From positions 30,550-94,549 of the forward strand of contig DAOQWA010000009.1 in assembly GCA_035341855.1 (NCBI GenBank): a DNA stretch of 64,000 nucleotides, given 5' to 3'. The notes under the pieces were generated by a model. It saw only the letters and a list, made by a program, of their open reading frames with translations. It was not told where the DNA came from and did not search any database. The stretch is from QQVM01 sp035341855 (GTDB lineage: Bacteria > Bacteroidota > Bacteroidia > AKYH767-A > 2013-40CM-41-45). Below are positions 17,598-25,628 of this stretch, in pieces. Each line of letters begins with the position of its first letter. The first letter of the stretch is position 1. The translations under genes and the position numbers were made by a program.

Positions 17598-18473
17598 TCA
17601 GCGTTTTATATTGATAAGGTACACACCTAATAAAATACCTGACAAGCCGAAGATGTGTATCAATCCTAAATTCTCCTTATCATAAAATCCCCAGATCATA
17701 GCTACGATCGGAATCAGATAAGTCACGGATGATGCCGATAAGGCACCGGCCATTTTTATCAATCGATTAAAGAGTACTGTTGAAATAGCTGTGCTAAAGA
17801 TACCCAGAATAAGAATGGCACCCAGACTGTATGCTGCCCCGGGTACTTCCTGTGTTCGAGATATAAAATCACCGGAGAATAAATAAATTCCCATGGGAAT
17901 GCCCGCAAACATCAATGCGAAACCGCTGATCATTATAGAGCCCATATCAGCCAGTCGGTATCTTAGAATATTTACACTAAAGGCATAACATATTGTAGCC
18001 AAAACTATATATCCTGCAAACCACGGATTACCATTTTCCAGCGTAGCGTTCTTACCTCCTACGAGAATTAAAGTACCGATCAATCCAATTATCAAACCGG
18101 CAACACGATTTCGGCCTCCGGGCATTCCGAAAAGAAAAAAACCAACCATCATCGTGAACAATGGGGTCATAGCATTAATCATTCCGGCTACTGAACTGCT
18201 GATATTTGTTTCTGCGAGAGGGAACAATATGGCAGGAATTCCATTGCCCAACATTCCCGTCAGAAAAAGAAATTTCCAACGAGACCTTTCTACCTGCCTG
18301 AATTTATGAACCACGAAAGGAAAGACACAAAGAAATGCCGAAAATACCCTCACCGCACCAACCTGTGCCGGTGTATACACATCTAGTCCTCTTTTCATCA
18401 GAATGAAAGAGCTACCCCAAATCAGAGCAAGGATTGAAATAAGCAGGATGGTGGCTCTCCTATTATCAGCCAT
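17598..18473 (-). CDS. DMT superfamily transporter (EamA family)
   Basis: 291 residues, about ten transmembrane helices in two EamA repeats. The first helix has the family pattern LALIWGSSFILMKRGL, and the second repeat opens with WFAGYIVLATICYAFSVNILR. EamA proteins export amino acids and other metabolites; the substrate cannot be assigned. It lies 32 nt downstream of the helicase gene on the minus strand and ends next to the shared terminator at 17544-17576. Confidence 0.88.
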   Translation of the reverse strand: MADNRRATILLISILALIWGSSFILMKRGLDVYTPAQVGAVRVFSAFLCVFPFVVHKFRQVERSRWKFLFLTGMLGNGIPAILFPLAETNISSSVAGMINAMTPLFTMMVGFFLFGMPGGRNRVAGLIIGLIGTLILVGGKNATLENGNPWFAGYIVLATICYAFSVNILRYRLADMGSIMISGFALMFAGIPMGIYLFSGDFISRTQEVPGAAYSLGAILILGIFSTAISTVLFNRLIKMAGALSASSVTYLIPIVAMIWGFYDKENLGLIHIFGLSGILLGVYLINIKR

Positions 18474-18505
18474 AGAAAAAAATTATAATAAGTATAAAAC
18501 TCCTC

Positions 18506-19801
18506 CTACTTTTTGGTTTTGTTTTTAGTCCTGGTCTTAGCTTTCACTATGCTCTTCTTATCATGAAATGCACCCTGATAGTCAGGATCATCTTTCCGTT
18601 TTTGCATATCGATCTCACGAAGCATTGTTTGTTGTTCTTCAAAAAGTGTTTCTGTAATTTCTACGGAAGAGGGAATGATCTCCACCTGCACCTTTTGTCC
18701 GATCAACTTCTGTATTTTCTTCCAGTGGTATTCATCATGGGGTGCACAAAAGGTAATGGAATCTCCGGTATGAAAAGCCCTGCCGGTTCTGCCAATCCTA
18801 TGAATATAATCTTCATAAATTAAGGGCACGTCAAAATTGATCACATGACTTACCTCGTCAATATCAATTCCGCGTGCTCCAACATCAGTAGCTACCAGAA
18901 AACGAATCTTATCTTCCCGAAAATGTTGCAAAGAATTTAACCTGGTGTTCTGACTTTTATTTCCATGGATCACTCTCACCATTTCGGGTCCATACTTTCT
19001 TCCAAAGAATTTGGAAATATTTGTAGCAGTTGCTTTGGTCTTACAGAAAATGATAACTTTTCGAAACTCTTGATCAAGGAGCATGTGTTCAAGCAAATTA
19101 ATCTTAGTTCTCAGATTAGGAACATAGTAAACACATTGCGAAACGGTTTTTGCAGTTTTAATCTCAGGAGAAATTCTGATCTCCATGGGAGCTACAAGAA
19201 AATCTTCTGATATTGATTTAACTTTATCGTTCCACGTCGCGGTAAAAAGCAGATTCTGTCGCTTGCGTGGGATGACGCCAAGGATTTTATTAATCTGCGG
19301 ACGAAAGCCCATATCCAACAAACGTTCCGCTTCATCAAGGACAAACATTTGGAGTTTCTTGAAATGAAGATGACCCGGAAGATACATTTCCATCAACCTG
19401 CCGGGCGTTGCAACCAATATATCCACGCCTTTTGAAACTTCTTCAATCTGATGTTTCAATCCTACTCCACCATAGAGTGATACAATCCGTAAGTCAGTAT
19501 ACAAGGCCAGAGTTCGCAATTGTTCAGTTACCTGAATTGTAAGTTCACGAGTTGGGACGACAATTAAAGCTCTTGCATCATCACCTTGTGCATATTTAAT
19601 TTTCATCAAAAGAGGAATTCCATAGGCTGCGGTCTTGCCTGTGCCGGTTTGAGCTATGCCTAATATGTCATGACCGCCAAGTATTTGCGGAATTGCCTTT
19701 CGCTGAATATCGGTTGGCCTTTCGAATCCGGCTTCAGCTATGGCAGTAAGCAACTGCTTGTTTAATTTAAAATCAGAAAAATTTAATTCAGCACCTTTCA
19801 T
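18506..19801 (-). CDS. DEAD-box family ATP-dependent RNA helicase
   Basis: 431 residues from ATG at 19801 (MKGAELNFSDFKLNKQLL); the in-frame ATG at 19840 adds 13 residues before the Q motif and is less likely. All helicase motifs are present: Q motif PTDIQRKAIP, Walker A AQTGTGKT, VPTRELTIQ, GG, TPGRLMEM, motif II VLDEAERLLD, SAT-equivalent FTATW, then IIFCKTKA, ATDVGARGID and HRIGRTGRA. Motif II is DEAE instead of DEAD and motif III is TAT. The C-terminal tail is short and basic (KAKTRTKNKTKK), an RNA-binding type. Likely role is rRNA maturation or mRNA remodelling; the closest E. coli analogues are RhlE/SrmB types. Confidence 0.9.
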   Translation of the reverse strand: MKGAELNFSDFKLNKQLLTAIAEAGFERPTDIQRKAIPQILGGHDILGIAQTGTGKTAAYGIPLLMKIKYAQGDDARALIVVPTRELTIQVTEQLRTLALYTDLRIVSLYGGVGLKHQIEEVSKGVDILVATPGRLMEMYLPGHLHFKKLQMFVLDEAERLLDMGFRPQINKILGVIPRKRQNLLFTATWNDKVKSISEDFLVAPMEIRISPEIKTAKTVSQCVYYVPNLRTKINLLEHMLLDQEFRKVIIFCKTKATATNISKFFGRKYGPEMVRVIHGNKSQNTRLNSLQHFREDKIRFLVATDVGARGIDIDEVSHVINFDVPLIYEDYIHRIGRTGRAFHTGDSITFCAPHDEYHWKKIQKLIGQKVQVEIIPSSVEITETLFEEQQTMLREIDMQKRKDDPDYQGAFHDKKSIVKAKTRTKNKTKK

Positions 19802-19868
19802 TAATCGCAAAGTTATACTCTTTAATTGATGGTTCAGCATTTCCTTGAAAGCATTCGGAGTATTTATG

Positions 19869-19898
19869 AAAAAAAATCCCCGTGGTTCTCACGGGGAT
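19869..19898 (-). terminator. Rho-independent terminator of the M13 peptidase gene
   Basis: Perfect 9-bp stem ATCCCCGTG / CACGGGGAT with a 5-nt loop; on the minus strand it is followed by eight T (A run at 19869-19876). It lies 30 nt beyond the M13 peptidase stop codon and separates that gene from the helicase gene. Confidence 0.9.
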
Positions 19899-19927
19899 CA
19901 ATTTCCTGACAAAATCGAAGAAAACTA

Positions 19928-21967
19928 TTACCAGATCTTCGCTCTTACTGAATCGGGGCGGAACATAGCATCTCCTTCGTTCACGTCAAAGGCTTTATAA
20001 AATTCTTGCAGGTTACTAAGAGATCCATTCACACGATACATTGCCGGCGAGTGAGGGTCTGTGATGATTCGTTGTGCGGCTGCTTCCGGACGGATATCTC
20101 CAGCCCAAATGGTAGCATATCCGAGAAAAAATCGTTGATCGGGAGTCAATCCGTCAATCTTCTGATTGCCTTTTCCTTGTTTTGTTCTTTTAAATGCTTC
20201 ATAAGCTATACTTACCCCTCCCAGATCAGCAATATTTTCTCCAAGAGTAAGTTCTCCATTCACGTGCAATGTGTCCAGGACCGTAAAGGCATTGAACTGG
20301 TCTATGATGGTTTGAGCTTTGGTTACAAATTTCGCTGAATCTTCAGGTAACCACCAGCTATTCAGATTTCCTTTTGCATCATAATTACGACCCTGATCAT
20401 CGAATCCATGTGTGATCTCATGTCCGATCACAGCACCAATACCACCGTAATTTACGGCATCATCGGCATTAGCATCAAAGAACGGTGGCTGAAGGATACC
20501 TGCCGGGAAGACGATTTCATTCATCAAAGGATGGTAATATGCATTTACTGTTGGAGGTGTCATTCCCCATTGTGTGCGATCGACAGGTTTTCCTATCTGA
20601 TCGATCATATCCATATAATTCCACTGAGTAGCATTCATAAGGTTGGCGAAAAAATTATCGCGTGTGATCTCAAGGTCTTTATAGTCCTTGAATTTTTCAG
20701 TATACCCTATCTTCGTTTTGATAGCCTCAAGTTTCTCGGTAGCTTTTGCTTTGGTAACATCACTCATCCAATCCAATTTCTGGATGCGATCCTTGTAAAC
20801 TGCCATAAGGTTAGCTACAAGTTCATCTGCACGTTTCTTTGCAGCAGGAGGAAAATACTTCGCTACATACAATTGTCCTAAAGCATCACCTATAAATGCA
20901 TCCGTAAATTGTACCATGCGCTTCCACCGAGGCTGAATTTGTTTCTGACCACTGAGAATTCGGTTGTTGAAGTCAAAATCCTGCATTACGAAATCATTAC
21001 TTAAAACATTTCCTGCAAGATTTAGTAAGTGCCACTTCAAATATATTTTCCAGTCTTCTAGTGAGGTCCCGGATACTTGTCTGTTTAACTCCTTTAAAAA
21101 ATCCGGTTGTCCAAGGACGAGATAATCATATTTGCCTGTTACTTTCATTCTGTCGAGCATAGTCGACCATGAAATTGAAGGTGTTAGTGAATCAAGACCG
21201 GAAACACTGAATTTATTATATGTTTTAAACGGATCGCGTTGCTCAGTCCGGGTCATTGATGCAGAAGCCAGACTTTTTTCAATGTTAAAAACAGTGGTGG
21301 CATACTTTTCAGATGTTTTAGCATCCAGCCCATAAAGCTCAAACATTTTGGTAACATGCTTCTTATATTCATCACGTATCATTGCAGAACGTGAATCATC
21401 TTTCAAATAATAATCACGATCAGGAAGTGAAAGTCCGCCCTGGTATAATTGAGGTACGATGATCTCACTATTCTTCGGATCTTGTCCTGCATAAAAACCA
21501 AACATCGGATTTGCGCCCCACATTTGTAGTTTAGCGACAAAGTTCAGCAGCTCATCCATGTTTGCAAGTCTGTCGATGGCTTCCATATCGGCTTTAATAG
21601 GTGTTGCACCTGCAGCTTCAATGCTGTTTGTGTCCATGGCGCTAAACCAAAAATCTCCAACCAATTGTTCGGGACTACCTTTTGTAAGGTTTGTTTTTTT
21701 TGATGCTTCTTCAGCAAGCTGATGAAGGTAGTTTCTATTATTCTCTGCAAGTTCGTTGAAAGAACCCCAACGTACCTGATCTTCAGGGATTGGATTTGCT
21801 TTCGTCCAACCACCGGTGGCATGATGATAAAAATTATGATCAGGACTGATAGTCGTATCAAAATTGGCAAGGTTTATACCTACTCCCTTGGTGGCTTCAC
21901 TGTTCTGACACGAGTATTGAATTGATGTTGCTGCTATTAAAAGCAAGAACCCTACTGATTTTTTCAT
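19928..21967 (-). CDS. M13 family zinc metallopeptidase, lipoprotein (neprilysin/PepO-like)
   Basis: 679 residues from ATG at 21967 (MKKSVGFLLLIAATSIQYSC), which gives a lipoprotein signal with Cys at residue 20; the ATG at 21991 lies within the predicted -7 element and is rejected. The M13 signatures are VIGHEITHGFDDQG (zinc His pair and catalytic Glu), ENIADLGG (third zinc ligand Glu) and NAYYHP (substrate binding). The peptidase degrades oligopeptides outside the inner membrane, probably from the periplasm or cell surface. Length is typical. It has its own promoter element and terminator, so it is monocistronic. Confidence 0.93.
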   Translation of the reverse strand: MKKSVGFLLLIAATSIQYSCQNSEATKGVGINLANFDTTISPDHNFYHHATGGWTKANPIPEDQVRWGSFNELAENNRNYLHQLAEEASKKTNLTKGSPEQLVGDFWFSAMDTNSIEAAGATPIKADMEAIDRLANMDELLNFVAKLQMWGANPMFGFYAGQDPKNSEIIVPQLYQGGLSLPDRDYYLKDDSRSAMIRDEYKKHVTKMFELYGLDAKTSEKYATTVFNIEKSLASASMTRTEQRDPFKTYNKFSVSGLDSLTPSISWSTMLDRMKVTGKYDYLVLGQPDFLKELNRQVSGTSLEDWKIYLKWHLLNLAGNVLSNDFVMQDFDFNNRILSGQKQIQPRWKRMVQFTDAFIGDALGQLYVAKYFPPAAKKRADELVANLMAVYKDRIQKLDWMSDVTKAKATEKLEAIKTKIGYTEKFKDYKDLEITRDNFFANLMNATQWNYMDMIDQIGKPVDRTQWGMTPPTVNAYYHPLMNEIVFPAGILQPPFFDANADDAVNYGGIGAVIGHEITHGFDDQGRNYDAKGNLNSWWLPEDSAKFVTKAQTIIDQFNAFTVLDTLHVNGELTLGENIADLGGVSIAYEAFKRTKQGKGNQKIDGLTPDQRFFLGYATIWAGDIRPEAAAQRIITDPHSPAMYRVNGSLSNLQEFYKAFDVNEGDAMFRPDSVRAKIW

Positions 21968-21990
21968 TATGATATTTTTAGTTTGATTCA

Positions 21991-21998
21991 CAAAATTA
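21991..21998 (-). promoter_or_regulatory. -7 element for the M13 peptidase gene
   Basis: TAATTTTG on the minus strand matches TAnnTTTG exactly, 23 nt before the chosen start. No good TTTG box at the expected distance, so moderate support only. Confidence 0.45.
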
Positions 21999-22267
21999 CT
22001 AAAATCAAATGCTTAATTCCGGAGATTAACCTTTCTTTAACAGATGTACTGTACTGAAAGGCACGAGCGTATTATTTTTTTATGTTAAAAGAGAACAGAA
22101 AAATCTATAATTAATTTCGAAAGTTACGATCCTAAAATTGACACGAAATATGAAAGGAAGGAACAGAAAATAAAAGGCTAATAATTTGAACAGCAAGTCA
22201 AAGCAAGTGCGCAATTCTGTTAAAACAAGGATATAAGTAAAATTTCGTACCTTCATAGTACAATAAA

Positions 22268-22298
22268 TTGCCCTTTTCACGCAATTGAATTAGATTTG
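22268..22298 (+). promoter_or_regulatory. Promoter of lptC, predicting a leaderless mRNA
   Basis: TTG at 22268-22270, 20 nt spacer, then TAGATTTG at 22291-22298, an exact TAnnTTTG match. The lptC ATG begins 4 nt later, so transcription should start at or next to the start codon. Confidence 0.55.
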
Positions 22299-22302
22299 CC
22301 GC

Positions 22303-22863
22303 ATGTATTTTGTAAAAGCAGCTTTGTTTATTTTGCTTAGTGTATTGTTTACATCTTGCGAGAATGACTTAAGCAAGGTGAAACTCTATGCCAAGGCAGA
22401 GAATAGTCCGGTTGAAACGGCTAAGAATATCAAAATCATTTATAGCGACTCGGCAAGAGTTCAGGTAGAAGTTAAAGCTCCTCAAATGGAAAGGTACGAG
22501 AGTGAAAACCCCTACTTTGAAATGAACAAAGGTTTGACGGCAACTTTCTTTGATGACGAGCTAAAAGTAAAAAGCAGAATGGACGCCGATTACGGGATTC
22601 GTTATGAGCGGGAGCAAAAAATGGAAGCCAAGAAAAACGTGATTGTTGTGAACGAAAAGGGAGAACAATTGAATACTGAGCACCTTGTTTGGGATGAGAG
22701 AAAAGAAAAATTGACCAGTGATGAATTCGTAAAAATTACAACCAAAGATGAGGTAATCTATGGTAATGGCTTCGAAGCAAATCAAGATTTTTCGAAATAC
22801 AAAATTTTCAATGTCAAAGGAACTTTTCCCATAAACAATAGCAAGCATGATAAGGATTCTTGA
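22303..22863 (+). CDS. lptC: LPS export ABC transporter periplasmic protein LptC
   Basis: 186 residues. Short hydrophobic leader with lipobox LFTSC (Cys19), then the LptC beta-jellyroll: KNIKIIYSDSARVQVEVKAPQMERY, FEMNKGLTATFFDD, ADYGIRYEREQKMEAKKNVIVVNEKGEQLNTEHLVWDERKEKLTSDEFVKI and GFEANQDFSKYKIFNVKG. LptC passes lipopolysaccharide from the LptBFG transporter to LptA. The lipoprotein anchor instead of a transmembrane helix is usual for Bacteroidota LptC. The 3' end overlaps the next small gene by 17 nt. No other start is possible without losing the lipobox. Confidence 0.9.
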   Translation: MYFVKAALFILLSVLFTSCENDLSKVKLYAKAENSPVETAKNIKIIYSDSARVQVEVKAPQMERYESENPYFEMNKGLTATFFDDELKVKSRMDADYGIRYEREQKMEAKKNVIVVNEKGEQLNTEHLVWDERKEKLTSDEFVKITTKDEVIYGNGFEANQDFSKYKIFNVKGTFPINNSKHDKDS

Positions 22864-23050
22864 AATATCCTGGCTGATCATTGCATTCATAACAGCGATA
22901 ATAGCCATTTACCAGTTTTTTGTTGAAGGATGGCAGAGTGCTATCTGGATGCTTGGCATTACCCTTATTGCTGTGGTTATGTATAATATCAGGCACAGGC
23001 AACGTATTCGTTTTGAAAAACAAGACCGTGATGCCGCCAAATACCATTAA
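22847..23050 (+). CDS. Small two-helix membrane protein coupled to lptC
   Basis: 67 residues: two hydrophobic helices (about 7-25 and 30-47) and a basic, charged tail (RHRQRIRFEKQDRD). It starts inside the lptC 3' end (17-nt overlap in another frame), evidence for translational coupling. The tail would face the cytoplasm under the positive-inside rule. I recognise no named family. Its place between lptC and a CorC-like gene suggests an envelope role, but this is inference from position only. Confidence 0.65.
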   Translation: MIRILEISWLIIAFITAIIAIYQFFVEGWQSAIWMLGITLIAVVMYNIRHRQRIRFEKQDRDAAKYH

Positions 23051-23195
23051 GAATGAAATTTATACAATTCATGCATTCTTGATTTTTTAGCCTCACATTT
23101 TATTATGCGGAGAAAATGCCTGCAAGCTTTGGATTAAGGTCGATTTACCATCAAAGATTTTTCTTTTTGTATCTTCGTAAAAATTAATCAGACAC

Positions 23196-24470
23196 ATGTC
23201 AGATTGGACCATTATCATTCTGTCGCTTCTCTTTTCTGCTTTCGCCTCCGGGAGCGAAATTGCTTTTATCTCACTCAACAAACTTCGTATTGAACTTGAT
23301 CGTAGTCAGGGAAGTTTCCCGGCTAAAATCATCTGGGGTTTTGTAAAAACACCTTCCAAATACATTGCTACTATGCTTGTAGCAAATAATATTGCTTTGG
23401 TGATCTATGGAACCATTATGGCTCAGAACATCCTGACCATGGAATTACTTCGGTCCTATCTTCCCAGTGCTTTGAGTTCTGAAGGAGGTATACTCCTCGT
23501 ACAGACCTTGATCAGCACATTGATCATTCTTGTATTTGCAGAATTCTTGCCGAAAGCAATTTTCAGGATAAACCCGAATGGCATCATGAAATTTCTGGCA
23601 ATCCCAATACAATTGGTTACATATTTACTTCTACCAATAGTATGGATAGTACTTGGAATCGGCAGGTTTATTTTACGTCATGTACTACGCATTGAAATCC
23701 ACGATGAGAAACCCGTCTTCGGAAAAGTTGATCTTGACTTTTATATCAAAGATTTAACAAGTAAAAATAGTCAGGTTGAGGAAATGGATGCTGAGATAAG
23801 GATCTTCCAAAATGCCTTAGACTTCAAAGATGTAAAAGTTAGAGAATGCATGGTTCCGCGCAAGGAAATCATTGCCATTGATGTTGAAGAGAGTGTTGAA
23901 ACTCTTCACAAACGTTTTATCGAAACAGAGCTTAGTCGTATCATGGTTTACAGAGATAATATTGATAATATTATTGGCTTTGTTCATAGTACGGAAATGT
24001 TCAAAAAGCCTGAAGATATTAAACAAATATTATTGCCGGTGAGCATAGTTCCTGAAGTGATGGCTGCAGATGAACTCTTGAAACAATTTACCAATCAACA
24101 TAGAAGTGTGGCCATCGTCGTGGATGAATTTGGAGGAACTTCCGGGTTGATCACTCTGGAAGATCTTATCGAAGAAATTTTTGGTGAAATTCAGGATGAA
24201 CATGACGTTGCTGAAGGGACAGAGAAACAGATCAGCGAATCTGAATTCCTGTTTTCAGGCAGGCTGGAAATTGATTACATTAATAAAAAATACGAGCTTG
24301 AAATACCGGAACATGAAAGCTATGAGACTCTTGGCGGGTTTATATTTCACCATCACGAGAACATTCCTGAACCGGGGGAGGAAATTCTCATTCCACCCTT
24401 TACTATTACTGCAGTGAAGGTAAAAAACAATAAAATTGAGCAGGTACGACTAAAGATCTTGAATGATTAA
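23196..24470 (+). CDS. Hemolysin-family/CorC-like membrane protein (CNNM DUF21 plus CBS pair)
   Basis: 424 residues. DUF21 membrane domain first (about 1-190, with FASGSEIAFISLNKLRIEL and ATMLVANNIALVIYG), then a CBS pair (about 205-325, VRECMVPRKEIIAIDVEESVETL and VAIVVDEFGGTSGLITLEDLIEEIFGEI) and a C-terminal CorC/HlyC transporter-associated domain. The family includes GldE of gliding bacteria and the CNNM/CorC Mg2+/Co2+ proteins; which role applies here is not visible. A TATCTTCG element (23170-23177) may be its -7 box. It sits in the lptC-to-ppiD envelope block. Confidence 0.88.
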   Translation: MSDWTIIILSLLFSAFASGSEIAFISLNKLRIELDRSQGSFPAKIIWGFVKTPSKYIATMLVANNIALVIYGTIMAQNILTMELLRSYLPSALSSEGGILLVQTLISTLIILVFAEFLPKAIFRINPNGIMKFLAIPIQLVTYLLLPIVWIVLGIGRFILRHVLRIEIHDEKPVFGKVDLDFYIKDLTSKNSQVEEMDAEIRIFQNALDFKDVKVRECMVPRKEIIAIDVEESVETLHKRFIETELSRIMVYRDNIDNIIGFVHSTEMFKKPEDIKQILLPVSIVPEVMAADELLKQFTNQHRSVAIVVDEFGGTSGLITLEDLIEEIFGEIQDEHDVAEGTEKQISESEFLFSGRLEIDYINKKYELEIPEHESYETLGGFIFHHHENIPEPGEEILIPPFTITAVKVKNNKIEQVRLKILND

Positions 24471-24503
24471 TATTTAACTTATTTTTTATATAGATTTTAA
24501 AAG

Positions 24504-25358
24504 ATGCGTTGGAGAGGAAATAGAGAAAGTTCTAATGTTGAAGATCGCAGAGGAAGTGGTGGTCGGAATACTGTTATAGGTGGCGGACTTGGAATTATCA
24601 TTGTCATCATCCTTTCATTGGTGATGGGAGAAGATCCGACAAAGGTCCTCCAAAATGTGATGCCTGACGGACAACAGGGCATGGAGCAATATGCTCCTGC
24701 CAATACTGCTGAAGACGAAGAAGCAGCGAGCTTTGTGAAAGTTGTTCTGGCAGAAAATGAGGATGTCTGGAATAGTTTATTTGCCCAAAACGGAAAATCC
24801 TATACAGAGCCGGTGCTTGTTCTTTTTAGAAATCAGGTTAGTTCGGCATGCGGTTCTGCCTCTTCAAGTTCTGGACCATTTTATTGTTCCGCTGACCAGA
24901 AAATTTACATCGACCTGTCCTTTTATGACGAACTGAAAACTCGTTTCAATGCTCCCGGAGACTTTGCAATGGCTTATGTTATCGCACATGAAGTAGGACA
25001 TCACGTTCAGAATCTTCTCGGCATATCCGCCCAAGTCCATGCACAAAGAGGCCGGCTTAGTGAAGAAGAGTACAACCAACTTTCAGTGAGATTAGAACTT
25101 CAGGCAGATTTTTTTGCAGGTCTTTGGGCTCATCATGCCGACAGAATGAAATCTATTCTAGAGGAAGGTGACATTGAAGAAGCATTAAATGCTGCCAATG
25201 CAATAGGTGATGATAGATTACAAAAACAATCTCAAGGTTACATCGTACCGGATGCATTCACTCATGGAACTTCGGCTCAAAGAATGAGATGGTTTAAAAA
25301 AGGTTACACGTCAGGAGATATTGGCCAGGGCGACACTTTTGCGGCTTCTTCGCTTTAG
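24504..25358 (+). CDS. Neutral zinc metallopeptidase, YpfJ/KPN_02809 family
   Basis: 284 residues: opening MRWRGNRESSNVEDRRG typical of the family, one transmembrane helix (about 25-45, NTVIGGGLGIIIVIILSLVMG), and a periplasmic peptidase domain with the zinc motif YVIAHEVGHHVQNLLG and a downstream acidic ligand region RLELQADFFAGLWAH. The conserved cysteine-rich stretch SACGSASSSSGPFYCS and DQKIYIDLSFY precede it. The biological substrate is not known for the family. It follows the CorC-like gene after 33 nt, same strand. Confidence 0.92.
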   Translation: MRWRGNRESSNVEDRRGSGGRNTVIGGGLGIIIVIILSLVMGEDPTKVLQNVMPDGQQGMEQYAPANTAEDEEAASFVKVVLAENEDVWNSLFAQNGKSYTEPVLVLFRNQVSSACGSASSSSGPFYCSADQKIYIDLSFYDELKTRFNAPGDFAMAYVIAHEVGHHVQNLLGISAQVHAQRGRLSEEEYNQLSVRLELQADFFAGLWAHHADRMKSILEEGDIEEALNAANAIGDDRLQKQSQGYIVPDAFTHGTSAQRMRWFKKGYTSGDIGQGDTFAASSL

Positions 25359-25469
25359 TATTTATTACTTGATTTTTTTGATCTAAGCTGATGCCTAATC
25401 AGGGATTCAAAACACTATAAACCAGCACCTAGAGTCGGGAAATTCATTTGAGCCCTTTTCAAAGAATCC

Positions 25470-25500
25470 TTTCAAATTCGGCTTCCTCGTTGTATATTCG
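25470..25500 (+). promoter_or_regulatory. Candidate promoter of the PpiD-like gene
   Basis: TTTC at 25470-25473, 19-nt spacer, TATATTCG at 25493-25500: one mismatch in each box compared with TTTG/TAnnTTTG, with the correct spacing. It predicts a leader of about 125 nt. Confidence 0.45.
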
Positions 25501-25628
25501 CCCCTCATTTTGTGGCTTTATCTCCTGAAATTAAGCTATATAATTCACTTTCAGGATTTTATAAACAGTCCCGGGGAGGCAGACAAAATGTTCTCAATAG
25601 AAAATTTAAAAAATAAAATCATAGTACA

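Larger units (their letters stand above)
21968..22302. other. Divergent promoter region between the M13 peptidase gene and lptC
   Basis: 335 bp without a supported gene. It holds a -7-like element for the M13 gene near one end and a -33/-7 pair for lptC at the other, both listed separately. The middle is AT-rich, with no hairpin or repeat that I can support. Confidence 0.6.
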
